A DNA stretch of 64,000 nt from Cydia pomonella (taxonomy: Eukaryota; Arthropoda; Insecta; Lepidoptera; Tortricidae), in NCBI RefSeq assembly GCF_033807575.1, contig NC_084707.1, forward strand, positions 20,919,888-20,983,887. The letters are read 5' to 3'. A program made the translations under genes and the position numbers. Under the pieces are notes generated by a model. It worked only from the letters and a program-made list of their open reading frames with translations, did no database searches and was not told the DNA's origin. This document shows, in pieces, positions 34,001-43,257 of this stretch; positions within the stretch are counted from its first letter, which is position 1; every line of letters starts with the position of its first letter.

Positions 34001-36547
34001 TATAATATTGCATTGTCCTTGTCACCCTACTTACATATTATGTATGTGAAGATTGTGAAGTTTCAGCTAAAGCTTGCAAGATTTGACCCAACATCAAATA
34101 TTAAATAAATCCTCATATTTTCATTTGACGTCATAGTGGCCGGATTAAAACTCATTAAATTATCTTCCAGAACAACACGAGCAAACGACCTCTCATACTA
34201 CGAATCGGTAACGCGCGAGAGCGGACCAGCAATGACGTGGGGCATGCACGCAATAGGGCTTCTGCGACAAGGGGACGTAGGGAAAGCTGCGACTATGTTC
34301 AACAAGAGCTATGAAGATTACGTGAGGGAGCCTTTCAAGGTACGTCATGTTGTATTAAGCCACCTATGCGGCGAGATGAAACTACTCATGATCCATACGA
34401 AGCACGAAGCTAATGAAAGTCAACAAAAGCTGTGAAGATTAGGTATGCGAGAGAGCCTTATAAAATGAGAAAGTGTTTAACTGGCACTGAGTTGAAGCGG
34501 TTGGGATACATTTTTCAACGAAACTTTACGAGGTCTATGCGAGTGAGCTACAGTTGGCTACAGGCAAAATCTTCAAAGACAAGGGCGCTTAAATAATAAA
34601 TTTCTTATAAATCATTCACTTCCAACTTCAAGTATTAACAGAGTTCTATCGCAATTCGTAGCGGTGGAAAATTCTTCGAATTGAGACAAAAATGGGCAAG
34701 AGAAAACAGGAATGTCTTTCTTCGCCGATGATATGAGCAAACCTCTTTTCGTATCATCAGGTGTGGAGCGAGAACCGGCGCCCCAATATCGGCGCAACAA
34801 ATTTCTTCACCGGCATGGGCGGGTTTCTGCAAGCAATCGCGTTTGGGTACGGCGGCGTGAGCATACACCTCGACAGGCTGGTCATCGACAAGCCCCAATT
34901 GCCACCTGATACTACAAGACTTAGGATAAGAGGTAAGGTTTTAATTAGGTATTTATCTACACCCATTCGATTGATGATGTTACACATCTGCCACAAACAC
35001 ACCTACACACACAAACCTACGTGCGTACATTATGAACTTCAAGAAGTGGGTATTCAGGGTTCACAAGGGTCGGCAACGCTTAAGTGGTTCCTTCGATGTT
35101 ACTTATGTTCATTGGCGACGGTGACCACATCCCGTCACTCGTTTGCTGACTATCACATAAAAAAATGTCTAAAATGTCGTTCTTCCAGGTCTTAAGTACC
35201 TCGGCGCCAACCTAACCATAGACATTCAAGAGACGCTGACGACGTTGTTCATCGCCTCCGTCGATGACAACTGGCCACTGAAGTATGATGATGGAAAGAA
35301 CAACATCACATTAGCTGCGAAAATGACCTGTAAGTAACGTAGCGTAAACTAGGTAACCCGACCGATATAGCCGCCTTCTTATGTAGGTATTACAATATCG
35401 TTCGTTTAAGTGATAACTTAAGCAATTAGAGCCGCAGATAATCTGATGAACATTGCGCGATCCGATTTAATACTGTTTTTTTAATTAAGAAATTTGCAAT
35501 TGCATTGGTTATTGTTATTAAATTGATTACTTATGTCAAATTTTAGTAATAAAACAAAATAATGTTGATATTGTGTAAAAAAAAATGGCTTTTTCTGTAT
35601 TTTAATCTCGAATCGCGTATTTTCAATGCCGTTTCCCCGTAAAACCGTAAATTAGATCTGGTCACCCTATTTACAGAAAAAATAATTTTACCATTACTGT
35701 ACCAATTACATGTACCTACACAGAGTTTTACATAATATTTGTAGCTTACCTAGTAAATATTTTAACCGTTATCATCATCATAATATCCTAACATCTAAAT
35801 TAATCTTGAATCGTCTACATAATGTGTAAAAATCTCTATCGTGCGTCATTGTGATTAAATACCAGGTTACAAATACTAAGTACAAATACCTTGATTTGAC
35901 AACTCTCAAAGTTATTGTTTTATTTGTAAACCTTACTTATATGCCCGCAAAATATGTGGTTCCTAGAAACGCAAACCGTCGTGAGACGCGTGCGTACAGA
36001 TTATTTGCCGAGAGCCCTTGCCGCACTAACGCCGGCTTTCGTGATCCGCTTCGACGGCTCCTTGCTTCCTACAATCAAAACTTTACTTCGATAGATATAT
36101 TCCACCTGCCCACCGCTAAATATAGAAAAGCCTTATATAGATTGTTTAATATAGATTAATGTATACTAATTTAATTTGTAATTGCCGTGTTTGGCCAGAG
36201 ATACATTTAAACTATTATAAGCATAGTAAAATTGTATATCTGTTCTACCTTCTACAACTTTATGTGTATAAGTAACTTGTGGATAACGTTGTTTGGCTGT
36301 ACATAAAAACAACACTTATAATGTAACACCATTTGTCGATTGTATTTGTTTAGTTGTTTGTTATCCCTTAAAAACAATAAAAACAAAATGCCCCCACGAG
36401 TGCGGTGTATGTCAATAACTAATGAACACCCCTGTTACTTTTTCAGTAACCTTAATGGGAGACGGTCCGTTCACGATCCGCTCCGTGCCCTGGAAGGACT
36501 GCAAGCTGCCGGCTGACGTCATCGGTAGAAGCCACTTGAGACCATAG
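16068..36547 (+). CDS. GH65 glucosidase, PGGHG / acid-trehalase-like
   Basis: Exons: 16068-16243, 24626-24957, 26869-27174, 27520-27620, 28231-28366, 29056-29203, 30264-30411, 30659-30749, 31043-31130, 31318-31515, 34171-34339, 34761-34932, 35189-35329, 36447-36547. They total 2307 nt (768 aa plus stop) and all splice phases agree. The family removes glucose from glucosyl-galactosyl-hydroxylysine of collagen; the substrate here is inferred. Exon 1 gives a membrane anchor (about residues 11-28, LGVLALAAVVVVVL), unlike the cytosolic vertebrate enzyme. FMPSIGNGHIAT (67-78) opens the N-terminal beta-sandwich. The (alpha/alpha)6 barrel shows GHNFWDTETWMFP (351-363), RFPWESAYTGSE (400-411), AEFEQH (421-426; Glu424 is my candidate general acid), VMGPDE (481-486) and HPQYEGY plus IKQAD (545-561). 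Length is close to the human protein. Exon 3's donor (GTTGGT, or GTGTAAAT's GTAAAT 6 bases on) is uncertain. Confidence 0.93.
16296..16380 (+). repeat. Fragment of 'gggttccgt' repeat
   Basis: Has 'ccgggttccgttgtcaatta', 'ggaacccttatagtttcgcc' and a (gtct)n stretch, like the ends of the elements at 19038 and 62602. It lies in intron 1 of the glucosidase gene. Confidence 0.6.
17001..17120 (-). repeat. Dispersed retroposed repeat (family A, copy 3)
   Basis: Antisense copy: poly-T, 'actacgtcggtggcaaacaa', 'ccgcctgatggaaagcggtt', 'tatggacgcctgcaacttct' and 'gtgttacatgcgcatttt'. It lies in intron 1. Confidence 0.75.
17883..18148 (+). repeat. 44-bp minisatellite, about six units
   Basis: Unit of 44 bp ('ttttcctctacctcgcttgc' then 'gtgctatccgcccctccagg' and 'atag') repeated head to tail six times with one or two changes per unit. 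It is C-rich on the + strand, unlike its AT-rich surroundings, and lies in intron 1. There are no unique spacers, so it is not a CRISPR array. Confidence 0.92.
18235..18477. mobile_element. MITE with long imperfect inverted ends
   Basis: Left 'aggatgtttatttagtcacc' and right 'aagtcacaaaataaacatca' pair. Further in, 'gctgaatatata' pairs with 'aatattcacccc' and 'gatgggaccaatgcc' pairs with 'ggttggtcccat'. It lies in intron 1. A half copy is at 2749. Confidence 0.7.
19038..19871. repeat. 'gggttccgta' repeat with internal tandem duplication
   Basis: Bounded by 'agggttccgtagcc' and 'ggtacggaacccttcatggg' / 'cgactcgcacttggccgctt', a repeat common in Lepidoptera. Inside, a 285-bp block (about 19262-19546 and 19547-19820, with 'ttcatcaaacccatacgtgt' and 'gtttgcgcgagagacacttc') occurs twice in tandem. 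It lies in intron 1. Confidence 0.7.
20621..22317 (+). repeat. 563-bp unit in three tandem copies
   Basis: Units start at 20621, 21191 and 21754 with 'tttagatgctcaataggcac' (periods 570 and 563) and are almost identical; the first has a few extra bases ('aagtaagtacc' for 'aagtacc'). Each unit contains one long-inverted-end MITE (20837-21145, 21414-21708, 21967-22271) whose ends are 'aatttgaaatagaggtggat' and 'atccacttctatttcaaatt'. Identical short ORFs within the units are by-products of the repetition. It lies in intron 1. Confidence 0.92.
22583..22810. mobile_element. Two tandem MITE copies, 'gataaaaatggaacca' family
   Basis: Two fold-back units of about 110 bp. Each runs 'tttatcg.ttgtcaccatgc', 'tgtcacgttctaacaag', 'agtgcgaaaatgacggg' and 'gtgacaagcgataaaaatgg'. 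The family recurs at 45839-46072 and 46236-46535. It lies in intron 1. Confidence 0.75.
22820..23650. other. Intron 1 stretch without recognised content
   Basis: AT-rich sequence. I see no exon, repeat end or RNA gene in it. Confidence 0.4.
23655..23985 (+). repeat. tRNA-derived SINE with an inverted duplicate of its middle
   Basis: Head and B box ('ggcctagtgagtagtgaccc', 'gggttcgaatcccggtaag') lead into the body (23727-23806), which is then repeated in reverse orientation (23811-23897, back to 'aataaatgccc'), making a roughly 80-bp-arm hairpin. A normal SINE tail follows ('agtcaatttgtctaagaatg', 'tccctataatatttatta'). It lies in intron 1. Confidence 0.8.
24299..24425. mobile_element. MITE fragments, 'gtgttcagatatttgtgagc' family
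   Basis: Two partial copies side by side, each with 'gcgtgttcagatattt.tgag' and 'gcacct.ggcc.ctcc'. The first folds back on itself ('agaggcgtgttcagat' against 'atctgaacacgcctct'). Related to 28437-28569 and 58539-58669. It lies about 200 bp upstream of exon 2. Confidence 0.7.
25337..26732 (+). mobile_element. DNA transposon with perfect 35-bp inverted ends
   Basis: The ends at 25337-25371 (CACACAGGCGGATTTTCC...) and 26698-26732 are perfectly complementary over 35 bp. CGTTA follows on both sides (25332-25336, 26733-26737), suggesting a 5-bp target duplication. It sits in intron 2 of the glucosidase gene and carries a two-exon gene that is now frameshifted. At 1.4 kb it is short for the protein type inside, so it may be an internally deleted derivative. 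I cannot name the superfamily. Confidence 0.88.
25598..26576 (+). pseudogene. Broken transposon protein gene, two exons
   Basis: Exon 1 (25598-25616, MDCEAG) ends at GTATGT; exon 2 starts at 25916 after TTTTTAG, and both are in phase. The product runs to SEE at 26370, where one base appears lost. Reading continues in the next frame as AQESRNKDIKMYRESYSRKF and ends LKYLLDM at 26576, about 230 residues in all. The pattern of LPTTVHKILFHG, IVPLGLLSEE, RNKDIK, RKFSR and LLVSSDP resembles the C-terminal part of transposon-encoded proteins that I have seen in many insects and cnidarians. The DDE-type core was not found, so the catalytic part may be missing. Confidence 0.75.
27661..27934. mobile_element. 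MITE in intron 4
   Basis: Ends 'taaggccctcagcacatgg' and 'cgcggcttgctgagggccta' form a short imperfect inverted repeat. The interior is rich in 'gcgtaagcg' and 'gcgatgaagacgc' motifs that also pair locally. Non-coding. Confidence 0.6.
28437..28569. mobile_element. MITE, 'gccatcagatatatcg' family
   Basis: Ends 'gtacaatgttcgccatcaga' and 'tatctgatggtgactgtac' pair, with the 'gcggctgaggtgttc' / 'gagcaccttggcc' inner arms. Same family as 58539-58669 and 24299. It lies in intron 5, 71 bp after the exon 5 donor. Confidence 0.75.
28566..28734. mobile_element. MITE, 'caaccaatttggttccta' family
   Basis: Left 'tacattcaaccaatttggtt' and right 'aatcaatttggttgactgta' are inverted repeats. It abuts the preceding MITE and shares its 'tgtaca' end. 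It lies in intron 5. Confidence 0.7.
29229..29475. mobile_element. 247-bp palindromic MITE next to exon 6
   Basis: Ends ACATATATCTAAGGAC and GTCCTTAGATATATGT are perfect inverted repeats. The arms continue ('ggccttacgggcaat' / 'atgcccgtaaggcc', 'cacgaattcaagccaatcgt' / 'acgattggctcgaattcgtg') almost to the centre. It begins only 25 bp after the exon 6 donor. Confidence 0.85.
29476..30263. other. Intron 6 remainder, no recognised element
   Basis: AT-rich intron sequence ending in the exon 7 acceptor 'catttgtccag'. No repeat or RNA gene was recognised. Confidence 0.5.
32458..33001 (-). pseudogene. Broken N-terminal part of a transposon ORF
   Basis: Starts at an ATG at 33001 (MDYDNWKKRSRSDGYRRK) and shifts frame near 32912. 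It then reads through a Ser/Asp/Glu-rich stretch into ELQKWALKFNIPHAAVNGLL and LPKDARTLLNT before ending at 32458. The combination of a basic start, an acidic linker, a KWAL.FNI...V..LL helix and LPKDARTLL is one I recognise from uncharacterised transposon-associated proteins of insects. The catalytic part is absent. Function is unknown. Confidence 0.6.
33241..33735. repeat. 160-bp tandem repeat, about three units
   Basis: Units are in register at 33251, 33411 and 33571 ('gatattagtcttacattctt'), each with 'ttagagaaaggggatataag' and 'ctcaagttcaatgagacttc'. It lies inside the intron 10 transposon; units two and three are nearly identical. Confidence 0.9.
35851..36390 (+). mobile_element. 5'-truncated LINE tail in intron 13
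   Basis: An open frame to 36159 (about 102 codons, ending YRKALYRLFNID) has the Cys-poor 'RTNAGFRDPLRRLLASYNQNF...IDIF' pattern of LINE ORF2 C-termini. A 3' UTR follows and ends in 'aaaaacaataaaaacaaaa'. The reverse transcriptase core is missing. Confidence 0.6.
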
Positions 36548-37084
36548 ACTACATTAAGTTATCAGAATTTAGTATAAGGAGCAAAATAACGACCCGATTC
36601 GAACTTTCAGATACGTCATATTAAGTCTAGGTACGATATGGATCGGATATGTCAGTCAAAAGTGACGTTATTGTTTGTAGAAAGGTCACTTGACACTGAC
36701 ATATCATATCGATATTTATTTATTTTTAGTTTGAATCGGACCGTAAGAGAAAATGCGTATAGTAGGTGGATAAAGCCCCAAGTATACCAATGATCATTGG
36801 CTTGAACATGAACACGTTATATGAAATCACATACCAGCGGTTATGAAAGGTAAAAAAAGCAGAAAACACCAATATTACTTAAGATTAATATTTCTTTGTT
36901 TGTGATAGTAAATTTTCGAAAAAAAAAAATTGTAGATACATCTATTGCTTGTGACATTTTCGAAAAGTCTTTACCGGTATCGCTAGATTTTTTTTGGAAT
37001 TTCTCTTATCATTTGATATGTAAAAGACCAATTACGTGGTGCCCAAATACCAAAATGTAACAAAACATGGAACAGATACAAAAT

Positions 37085-37104
37085 AATAAAAAACATCAAA
37101 TAAA
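37085..37104 (+). terminator. Candidate polyadenylation signals of the glucosidase gene
   Basis: Two AATAAA hexamers (37085-37090 and 37099-37104) lie about 540 bp after the stop codon, before the next repeat. They are the first canonical hexamers on this strand that I noticed. AT-rich sequence makes chance matches likely. Confidence 0.35.
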
Positions 37105-37351
37105 ATGTTTGTTTTATTTCGATTGTGAAAATATTTTTTAATTCGAGTGTACATTTTATCAAAAAATATTTACAATCTCATAGTACACAAACTCGTGCGA
37201 GATTAGAATAATTAACATATATAACAACATCATTATATCATTAATGTCTATCACCGTTGTATCACTAATGATCAATTAAGTATATTGAAATTACAAACAG
37301 TGCAATTATAATAATGTATAAACACATAGCACCATTTAATGAGTACTTAGA

Positions 37352-37459
37352 CGATATGATCGTGTCATTCACGATGACGCGTGTCTTGTCCCGTATTGTC
37401 ATAATATTAAAGATTAGATTTGACAAATCTACGCGTCATCGTGGATGACACTAACTATA
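37352..37459. mobile_element. Short MITE, 'gtcatcgtggatgacac' family (copy 3)
   Basis: Left 'gtgtcattcacgatgacgcg' and right 'cgcgtcatcgtggatgacac' are near-perfect inverted repeats. Of the four copies this has the clearest ends. Confidence 0.78.
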
Positions 37460-37579
37460 AACATTTAAGCCAAATACTATTACTTCTATATTACATCAAC
37501 TATACAAACACAAATTACCTACAGTCAGCATGAGAAGTAGTTAAGCGGGTAAAGTTTTAGAATTCATCCGTAAACGCTC

Positions 37580-37997
37580 TTTTTTTATGTAATAGGCTGC
37601 AAACTAGCAGACGAGCCGCCTGATGGGAAGCAGTCATCGCCGCCCATGGACATAAGCAACATCGGAGGAGCCACTTATGCGTTGCCAACCTTTGAGAACC
37701 CTAAATACCTGCTTCTTGAAGAACCCCATGTCATAGTGCAAGGGAAACACCTCAGAAGGTAGCTCATTGCACAACTTGCACGTTCTGGGCAAAAACGAGC
37801 GAGATGCCCGCTTGTTCTTGGTTTACCACGTGTCGAGAAAGTGAGGATAAACTTTGTTTCTTTGGCGGGAGGTGCGGTGATAAAAACGCGACGGTGGCAC
37901 CAATTCAAAAAGTTCTTCAGAACATTCCCCATTGTCAGAGCTCTTATTCTCCTAACATTTTTTTTGCAGATACGGATTTTTATAGTCTCCGTATAGG
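37580..37997 (-). repeat. Dispersed lepidopteran repeat (family B)
   Basis: Carries 'gacgagccgcctgatgggaa', 'gcagtcatcgccgcccatgg' and 'cttatgcgttgccaaccttt', a block common in Lepidoptera, then 'caacttgcacgttctgggca'. It stops where the DDE transposon begins, so that element may have inserted into it. An antisense ORF of 126 codons crosses it but has no recognisable protein signature. Confidence 0.6.
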
Positions 37998-38159
37998 TAG
38001 AGTTTGACCAGCGAGTCGCTGCACAAGCGTTTTTAGAGAATTCTATATATGGCAATAATTTTAGCTGTCAAAAGTGTCAGAAATATTGTCAAACGAGTTT
38101 ACACATAACCTAGATTCTCATGTTAGTTCCTTCGTTACGGAAGTTTATATCGTATTATA

Positions 38160-39820
38160 ATGGCTAAACCGATTAGAAGCAGTGTGAGGAGCATATTATT
38201 TACGATAATCAGTAACTATAATCAAGTTCGACACGACGAAAATGAGAGATTACTAGAAAAGAAGCGAATATTGGACGAAATCATTCAGGCGACAGGTAAG
38301 TCATTATCAAACAATGTTGATGCTTCTTGTAGCACATTTTAATTTACGAGATAGGAACATTTGTTTGTATTACTAAACTTATGATTTATTTATATTACAG
38401 CGGGCGTAGATGACGAAAATGTTAGAGAAACTATTGAAAAGCTAGCAAGAGAACTGAAGAATGTTATTGATAATAACGCATCAGAATCAAGTTATTTAGA
38501 GAAAGTGTCTACTATGACAGGTAATATAAATAATCTATATTTTCACATCTAGGTTTATTAATATTTTAGTGTTCTTTTGTTAAAATTCCTATTGTTAAAA
38601 CTGTTTTTTTTTCAGGTGTAAGCATTCATACACTACGCACAATTAAAAAAGAGGGCTCTATTAACCAAGGCCAATGGAATACGCCAGGGAAAAAACGACC
38701 CCGGCCACCAACTGTGTCAAATTTAGACAATTTTGATGTGTCAGCCATTCGTAATAAAATTAACGAGTTTTATTGCGTCAAAAAGCAGGTACCTACTCTA
38801 AGAGCCTTACATGCGGATTTGAAAGAATCTATAGGATTCTCAGGATGTTGTGAAACACTGAGGAAAATACTACACGAGAACGGATTTGAGTTTAAAAAAA
38901 ATAAAGAAGAGCGCTCCATCCTCATGGAAAAGTTTGAAATATCTGGGTGGAGGCAAAGGTTTCTTAGAGCTATACATAAAAAACGGCAAGAAGGAAAAAA
39001 AATTGTGTATCTTGATGAGACATATGTCCATCAAAATTATAGACCAAAGAAGTCATGGCAAGGGCCTTCAATTTCCGGTTTAGTTGAAAAAATTTCCTCG
39101 GGTAAGCGGCATATTATAGTGCATGCTGGATCAGAGCAAGGATTTGTGCCAAATGCTTTGCTTGTTTTTAGCACAAAATCCAAAGCAGCTGACTATCATG
39201 ATGACATGAACAGTTCAAATTTTTTAAAGTGGCTACGAGAAATGTTAATCCCAAATTTGTCTGAGCCCAGTATAATTGTTATGGACAATGCCAGTTACCA
39301 TGTAACACAAATAAATAAGCCTCCAACCATGCACAGTTTAAAGGCTGACATTCAAAAATGGCTAAGGGAAAATAATATCCCATATGAAGAGTGTTTCAAA
39401 AAGGAAGAATTGATGTGCCTTGTCGAGGAAAATAAAATTGGTCCCATATATGCAGCAGAGGAGTTATTGAAGCAGCATGGGCATGAGGTCCTTAAATTGC
39501 CTCCATACCATTGCGATCTAAACGCTATTGAGTTGATATGGAGCCTCACAAAGCGAAAAATAGCCAGCAGAAATGTGGGGCTACCGGGTTCAGATACGGA
39601 AAACTTGATCCGGGAATGTTTTGCAATGATTACCCCGGAAGATTGGAAAAAATGTACAGACCATGTAATAAATGTGGAACGAAAATACAAGTCTAAGGAC
39701 AACATTACAGACACTGAACTAGCTCCATTCATAATAGAAGTTCGGGAAAGTGACAATGACAGTGACAGTTCTCTGTCAGGCATTGAATTTCTTGAATCCG
39801 ATTTTGATTATGAATCTTAA
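38160..39820 (+). CDS. DDE transposase with long D-E spacing, three exons
   Basis: Exons 38160-38295, 38401-38520 and 38616-39820. Both introns (105 and 95 bp) have GTAAGT/GTAATA donors, CAG acceptors and phase 1, giving 486 aa. Residues 1-45 are basic and helical. A helix-turn-helix spans the second junction (MTGVSIHTLRTIKKEG), followed by KKRPRPPT. A second HTH-like region is at about 130-180 (TLRALHADLK). The catalytic core shows Asp219 (IVYLDETYVH), Asp309 (IIVMDNASYH) and Glu391 (CDLNAIELIWSLTK). 81 residues separate Asp309 and Glu391, against 34-39 in most relatives; the insert is helical (DIQKWLRENNIPYEE... to AAEELLKQHG). I recall a group described as DD82E/Sailor with this feature, but assignment needs a tree. 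The acidic C-terminus (SDNDSDSS) is unexplained. Confidence 0.92.
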
Positions 39821-39952
39821 ATAAATAGGCACCTTCTTTATAAACTAACAATATTAAAACTAGATTGAAACTAGATTGTGTTTTCTTTCACCTTACTACC
39901 TTCAGTTCAGCTCCATTATACAATATGTCACTTTTTTATTATTACTAATGGG

Positions 39953-40013
39953 AAGCATAAATATTTCCCTTGTGAAGGTTTACTTTAATAGCACAAGGGA
40001 AATATTTATGCTT
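39953..40013. repeat. Perfect 22-bp hairpin in transposon 3' region
   Basis: Arms 39953-39974 ('aagcataaatatttcccttg' start) and 39992-40013 are perfectly complementary with a 17-base loop. It lies 132 bp after the transposase stop and could be an independent tiny insertion or part of the element's 3' UTR. Confidence 0.85.
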
Positions 40014-40563
40014 AATAAATAATCGCCTGTAATTAACCCGAGTTCAAAACTTCAAAATAAAACACAAATGAAGTAATTTTTAATCCTATCAAAAATATAA
40101 ATGTCATATGAGAACCAAGTTATATTAAGTTAAGTTATATTATGACATATGCCTTGGTTGTTGACTTCAACGACCAAAGAAATGAGATCTAAAGGGTGCC
40201 GTTTAATGGTCAGGCCTGAAATTTATTTGTAACAACAAAGTATCATTTTCTATAACTTATCGTTTTTTAGTATCTCTGATAATAATGATAACTATTCAAT
40301 CATATTTTTAATTTTTAAGTGGGCTAAATTAGAGGCCAGGGTTTTAATTGCATTGCAACGATATCCTCAGTCTGTTTACTGTATTAAATTTACAGTCTGC
40401 TACGTTGCAGACTTCAGTCTGTCACTAATCAAAACAAAAATTAATTACGTATGAATTACCAAGTATCAAATTACTTTTTTTGCACTATGCTTCGTGTTAC
40501 CAGTTAAAGATTTTTTGAATTTGCCGCTTTTTTTTTGTGCAGCCACTCGCTGGGCAAACTCTA

Positions 40564-41117
40564 TAACGGATGTGGCTTGTAACACGAGCAAAAATTTAAA
40601 CTATACGTTATGCTCAGCTTTCTTGCCGTTTGCTCAGCAACTTTTAAAAATAACATATTTTGATTTTTAGAACACTAAATTTTATTCTAAAACGCAAATT
40701 TTGTTATGTTTAACCTATTGAACACCAAGAACACCTAAAATCGTCGTTAAGTCGTGCTCACAGCACCAAGGACAACTATAGGAGTTATGGCGGACGCTGT
40801 CAAAGTAACCTTCACACTTTCAAGGAACGCCCGGGAACTTTGAGTTTGAGTGATGTTTGTGTTTATGAGTTATATTGTGTTAGCGTTCAAAGGGTTAAAG
40901 CGTGACAAGAAACGTCAATTACACTGGTGACAGCGTACATTGAAATTAATATTTAATTTGTATGAAAAATAGGAAGTCTAAAGATTTTAGTCGCTGAACA
41001 AATGTTCGTTTGTTTGAGGAGTACAGCCTACATTTTATTTATTTGCTCGTGTTATAGCAAAAAACCCGGTATACATATTAAAAAAACCCTAAGAAGGAAA
41101 ATGAATAAATACGTCGT
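40564..41117. other. Intergenic stretch
   Basis: Contains a weak inverted pair 'gtaacacgagcaaa' (40580) / 'tttgctcgtgtta' (41043), possibly a decayed MITE, and otherwise no recognised feature. Confidence 0.35.
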
Positions 41118-41125
41118 GTTTAAAC

Positions 41126-41721
41126 TAGAGATGTGCCGACTAGTCGCCGACTAGTCGGGAAAGCCGACTATCCGGCTACATTTATAGTCGGCGACTAGTC
41201 GGCGACTAGTCGGCAAAATGAGCCGAATAGTCGGCTGCCTAGATCTTCCAAAAAAATAAGGAAATAAAATAAAAAACCACCATACTCGAAGTGTTTGCCG
41301 ATTGGTACCAGTCCACCTCACGAAATAAGTACTTGGCATTGATTACTTTACTTGAATCACCTTCAACATCGTCAAAAAATGTCCACACGCGTGATTTTCT
41401 TTTAGACATAATGTTTATAAAGATCACTACTTGTTTATGTTAAACTTTTAAACAACAATTACGATTCGTTTTGTATGTTTTTCTAATAATAACACACCGG
41501 AGCAACAAGTGAATCGGAAAGGTAAACAAAACTAGTCAAAACATGAAAACGCAACCACGTGCGGCAGCGAATCAGGCGACCCGAACGTTCCCGATTACGC
41601 CCGAACTTAGGCGAAGACCATAGTCGGCTACGCCGACTAGTCGGCCGACTAATCGGCCACCTGACTGCCGACTAGTCGGCTAGTCGGCTAGTCGGCCAAA
41701 ACCGTAGTCGGCACATCTCTA
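41126..41721 (-). mobile_element. hAT element remnant with perfect 8-bp TSD
   Basis: Ends TAGAGATGTGCCGACTA and TAGTCGGCACATCTCTA-type repeats are inverted, and GTTTAAAC lies on both sides (41118-41125, 41722-41729), the 8-bp duplication typical of hAT. Both ends are crowded with 'gactagtcgg' motifs (subterminal binding repeats). On the - strand, from 41409, MSKRKSRVWTFFDDVEGD resembles the start of a BED zinc finger as found in hAT transposases; the finger's Cys/His part is gone. It is an internally deleted, non-autonomous copy. Confidence 0.88.
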
Positions 41722-42397
41722 GTTTAAACCATTGTCAACACCTTACCCACTTAGCTACTTCTGACTGTAGGTACAGTAGAACACTGCAACATCAAACATA
41801 TTCACAATATACAAATTCTAGCATATTCTGTTAAGCATTTTTAACAACCCTTTTCTTTCTTACATTAAAACCGGAGTCGAATAAATAATTTAATTCCGTT
41901 TTTTTTTAAATAAACCCAATGCATTTGACTGCTAAAATAGTTATTTACCATACACGTGCGGGAAGTAGGAAATTCGCATCGAGTGTATCAGCACGTGTAT
42001 CGTACAACGTTTAACAGTAAATATGGCTCTTTAAACTTTCAACAAAGGCACGGAAAGTGCTCATGCCCGCACTAGTGCGGGAGAGTAGCACGATATGTAC
42101 TATAAACAAATAAGTACCTACTGCAAGTGCGAAAACAGGGCAAGCATAGAATAATATGATATCCATGATAATACATATTGTTATAATATAATAGCTGTGT
42201 CAATATTAAATCTCGCTAGGAAGTGGTAAAAATATGTATGTATACACGACCTCATTGCTCCAACATAAAGATAGTGTGTACATATTTTTGGCACTGTGTC
42301 CGTATCAATATTTATCTTGACTGTACCTACAGCCGTGAAACTTGGCAGCATCATTTTAAAACAATAATTATCATGAATGGAATAATATGAAAAATAA

Positions 42398-42700
42398 ACT
42401 AAGTTTGCGGTTTACACTCACGTGTTTTCAGTCACTCACGCGACATGTTTCGGAGAGCCTACTCGTAGTCTTCTTTTCTCAAGCACTAACAGTGCGAGCA
42501 GCGTTCGTTAGTGCTTGAGAAAGTAGCCCTGTTTTTAGTCACTCACGCGACATGTTTCGGAGGGCTTACTCGTTACTACGTCTTCTTTCTCAAGCACTAA
42601 CAGTGCGAGCAGCGTTCGTTTGTTCTTGAGAGTTCGTTTGCTCTCAGAATCATGTCGCGTGAGTTACTAAAGACACGTGAGTGTAAACCGTAAAATTAGT
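42398..42700. mobile_element. Fold-back MITE with internal direct repeats
   Basis: Left 'gcggtttacactcacgtgtt' pairs with right 'gacacgtgagtgtaaaccgt'. Inside, the block 'agtcactcacgcgacatgtt' to 'cagtgcgagcagcgttcgtt' occurs twice in tandem (about 42431 and 42537), each half also able to pair with 'tcatgtcgcgtgagttac' near the right end. Confidence 0.8.
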
Positions 42701-42789
42701 TTAATATCAGTATGTCTCACGACAGTTTAAATTCAAATATGAAAATTGTAATGAAACGAAAATTCATATCATTCAAAGATATTCAAAGG

Positions 42790-42910
42790 TTGTGAAGTCC
42801 CCAACATTGGGCCCGCGTGGGGACTATGCTCCCAACCCTCACGCGCATGAGAGGTGGCCTGTGCCCAGCAGTGGGACGTATATAGGCTAAAATATTATTT
42901 TATAATTATA
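42790..42910 (+). repeat. Common lepidopteran repeat, 3' end
   Basis: Contains 'gcgcatgagaggtggcctgt' and 'gcccagcagtgggacgtata' / 'taggctaaaat', the well-known terminal block of an abundant lepidopteran repeat. Its 5' part is cut. Confidence 0.7.
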
Positions 42911-43257
42911 ATCTTATTGACAGTGTCTAGCTCTATTATATCTAAATCATAGAATCCCCAAAACATATCGAAATTATACAAACAGGTATGATAATTACAT
43001 CACATCGATAGATAAACCAGAGCACACATGTGCAGTTACGAAATACTTAAACTAAACGAGTCCAATAACAGGTGTATCAGCAAATGCAAGGTCAGATGTG
43101 CAAACACCGCATATCATTGATTAATATATTAAGAAAGTTAGGTACCTACTACCAAATTAGTTGAGAGCGCAACATTTTCGATTTGCGTAAACCAGCAGAT
43201 TTAATTGTAGACCTACCTACTCCGCCTTCTCGTAAATGCTTAGGTACGGTCAAACAG

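Larger units (their letters stand above)
38000..40561 (+). mobile_element. IS630/Tc1/mariner transposon with intron-bearing gene
   Basis: Ends 38000-38026 (GAGTTTGACCAGCGAGTCGC...) and 40535-40561 are inverted repeats of 27 bp with two mismatches. TA flanks both (37998-37999, 40562-40563), the normal target duplication of this superfamily. The element is 2.56 kb. It carries a complete three-exon transposase gene and a 22-bp perfect hairpin in its 3' part (39953-40013). Intact ends and reading frame suggest a recent, perhaps functional copy. Confidence 0.9.

Noticed and set aside
37675..38055. 126-codon - strand ORF
   Set aside because: Covers a dispersed repeat and runs across the end of the DDE transposon; not a conserved protein.
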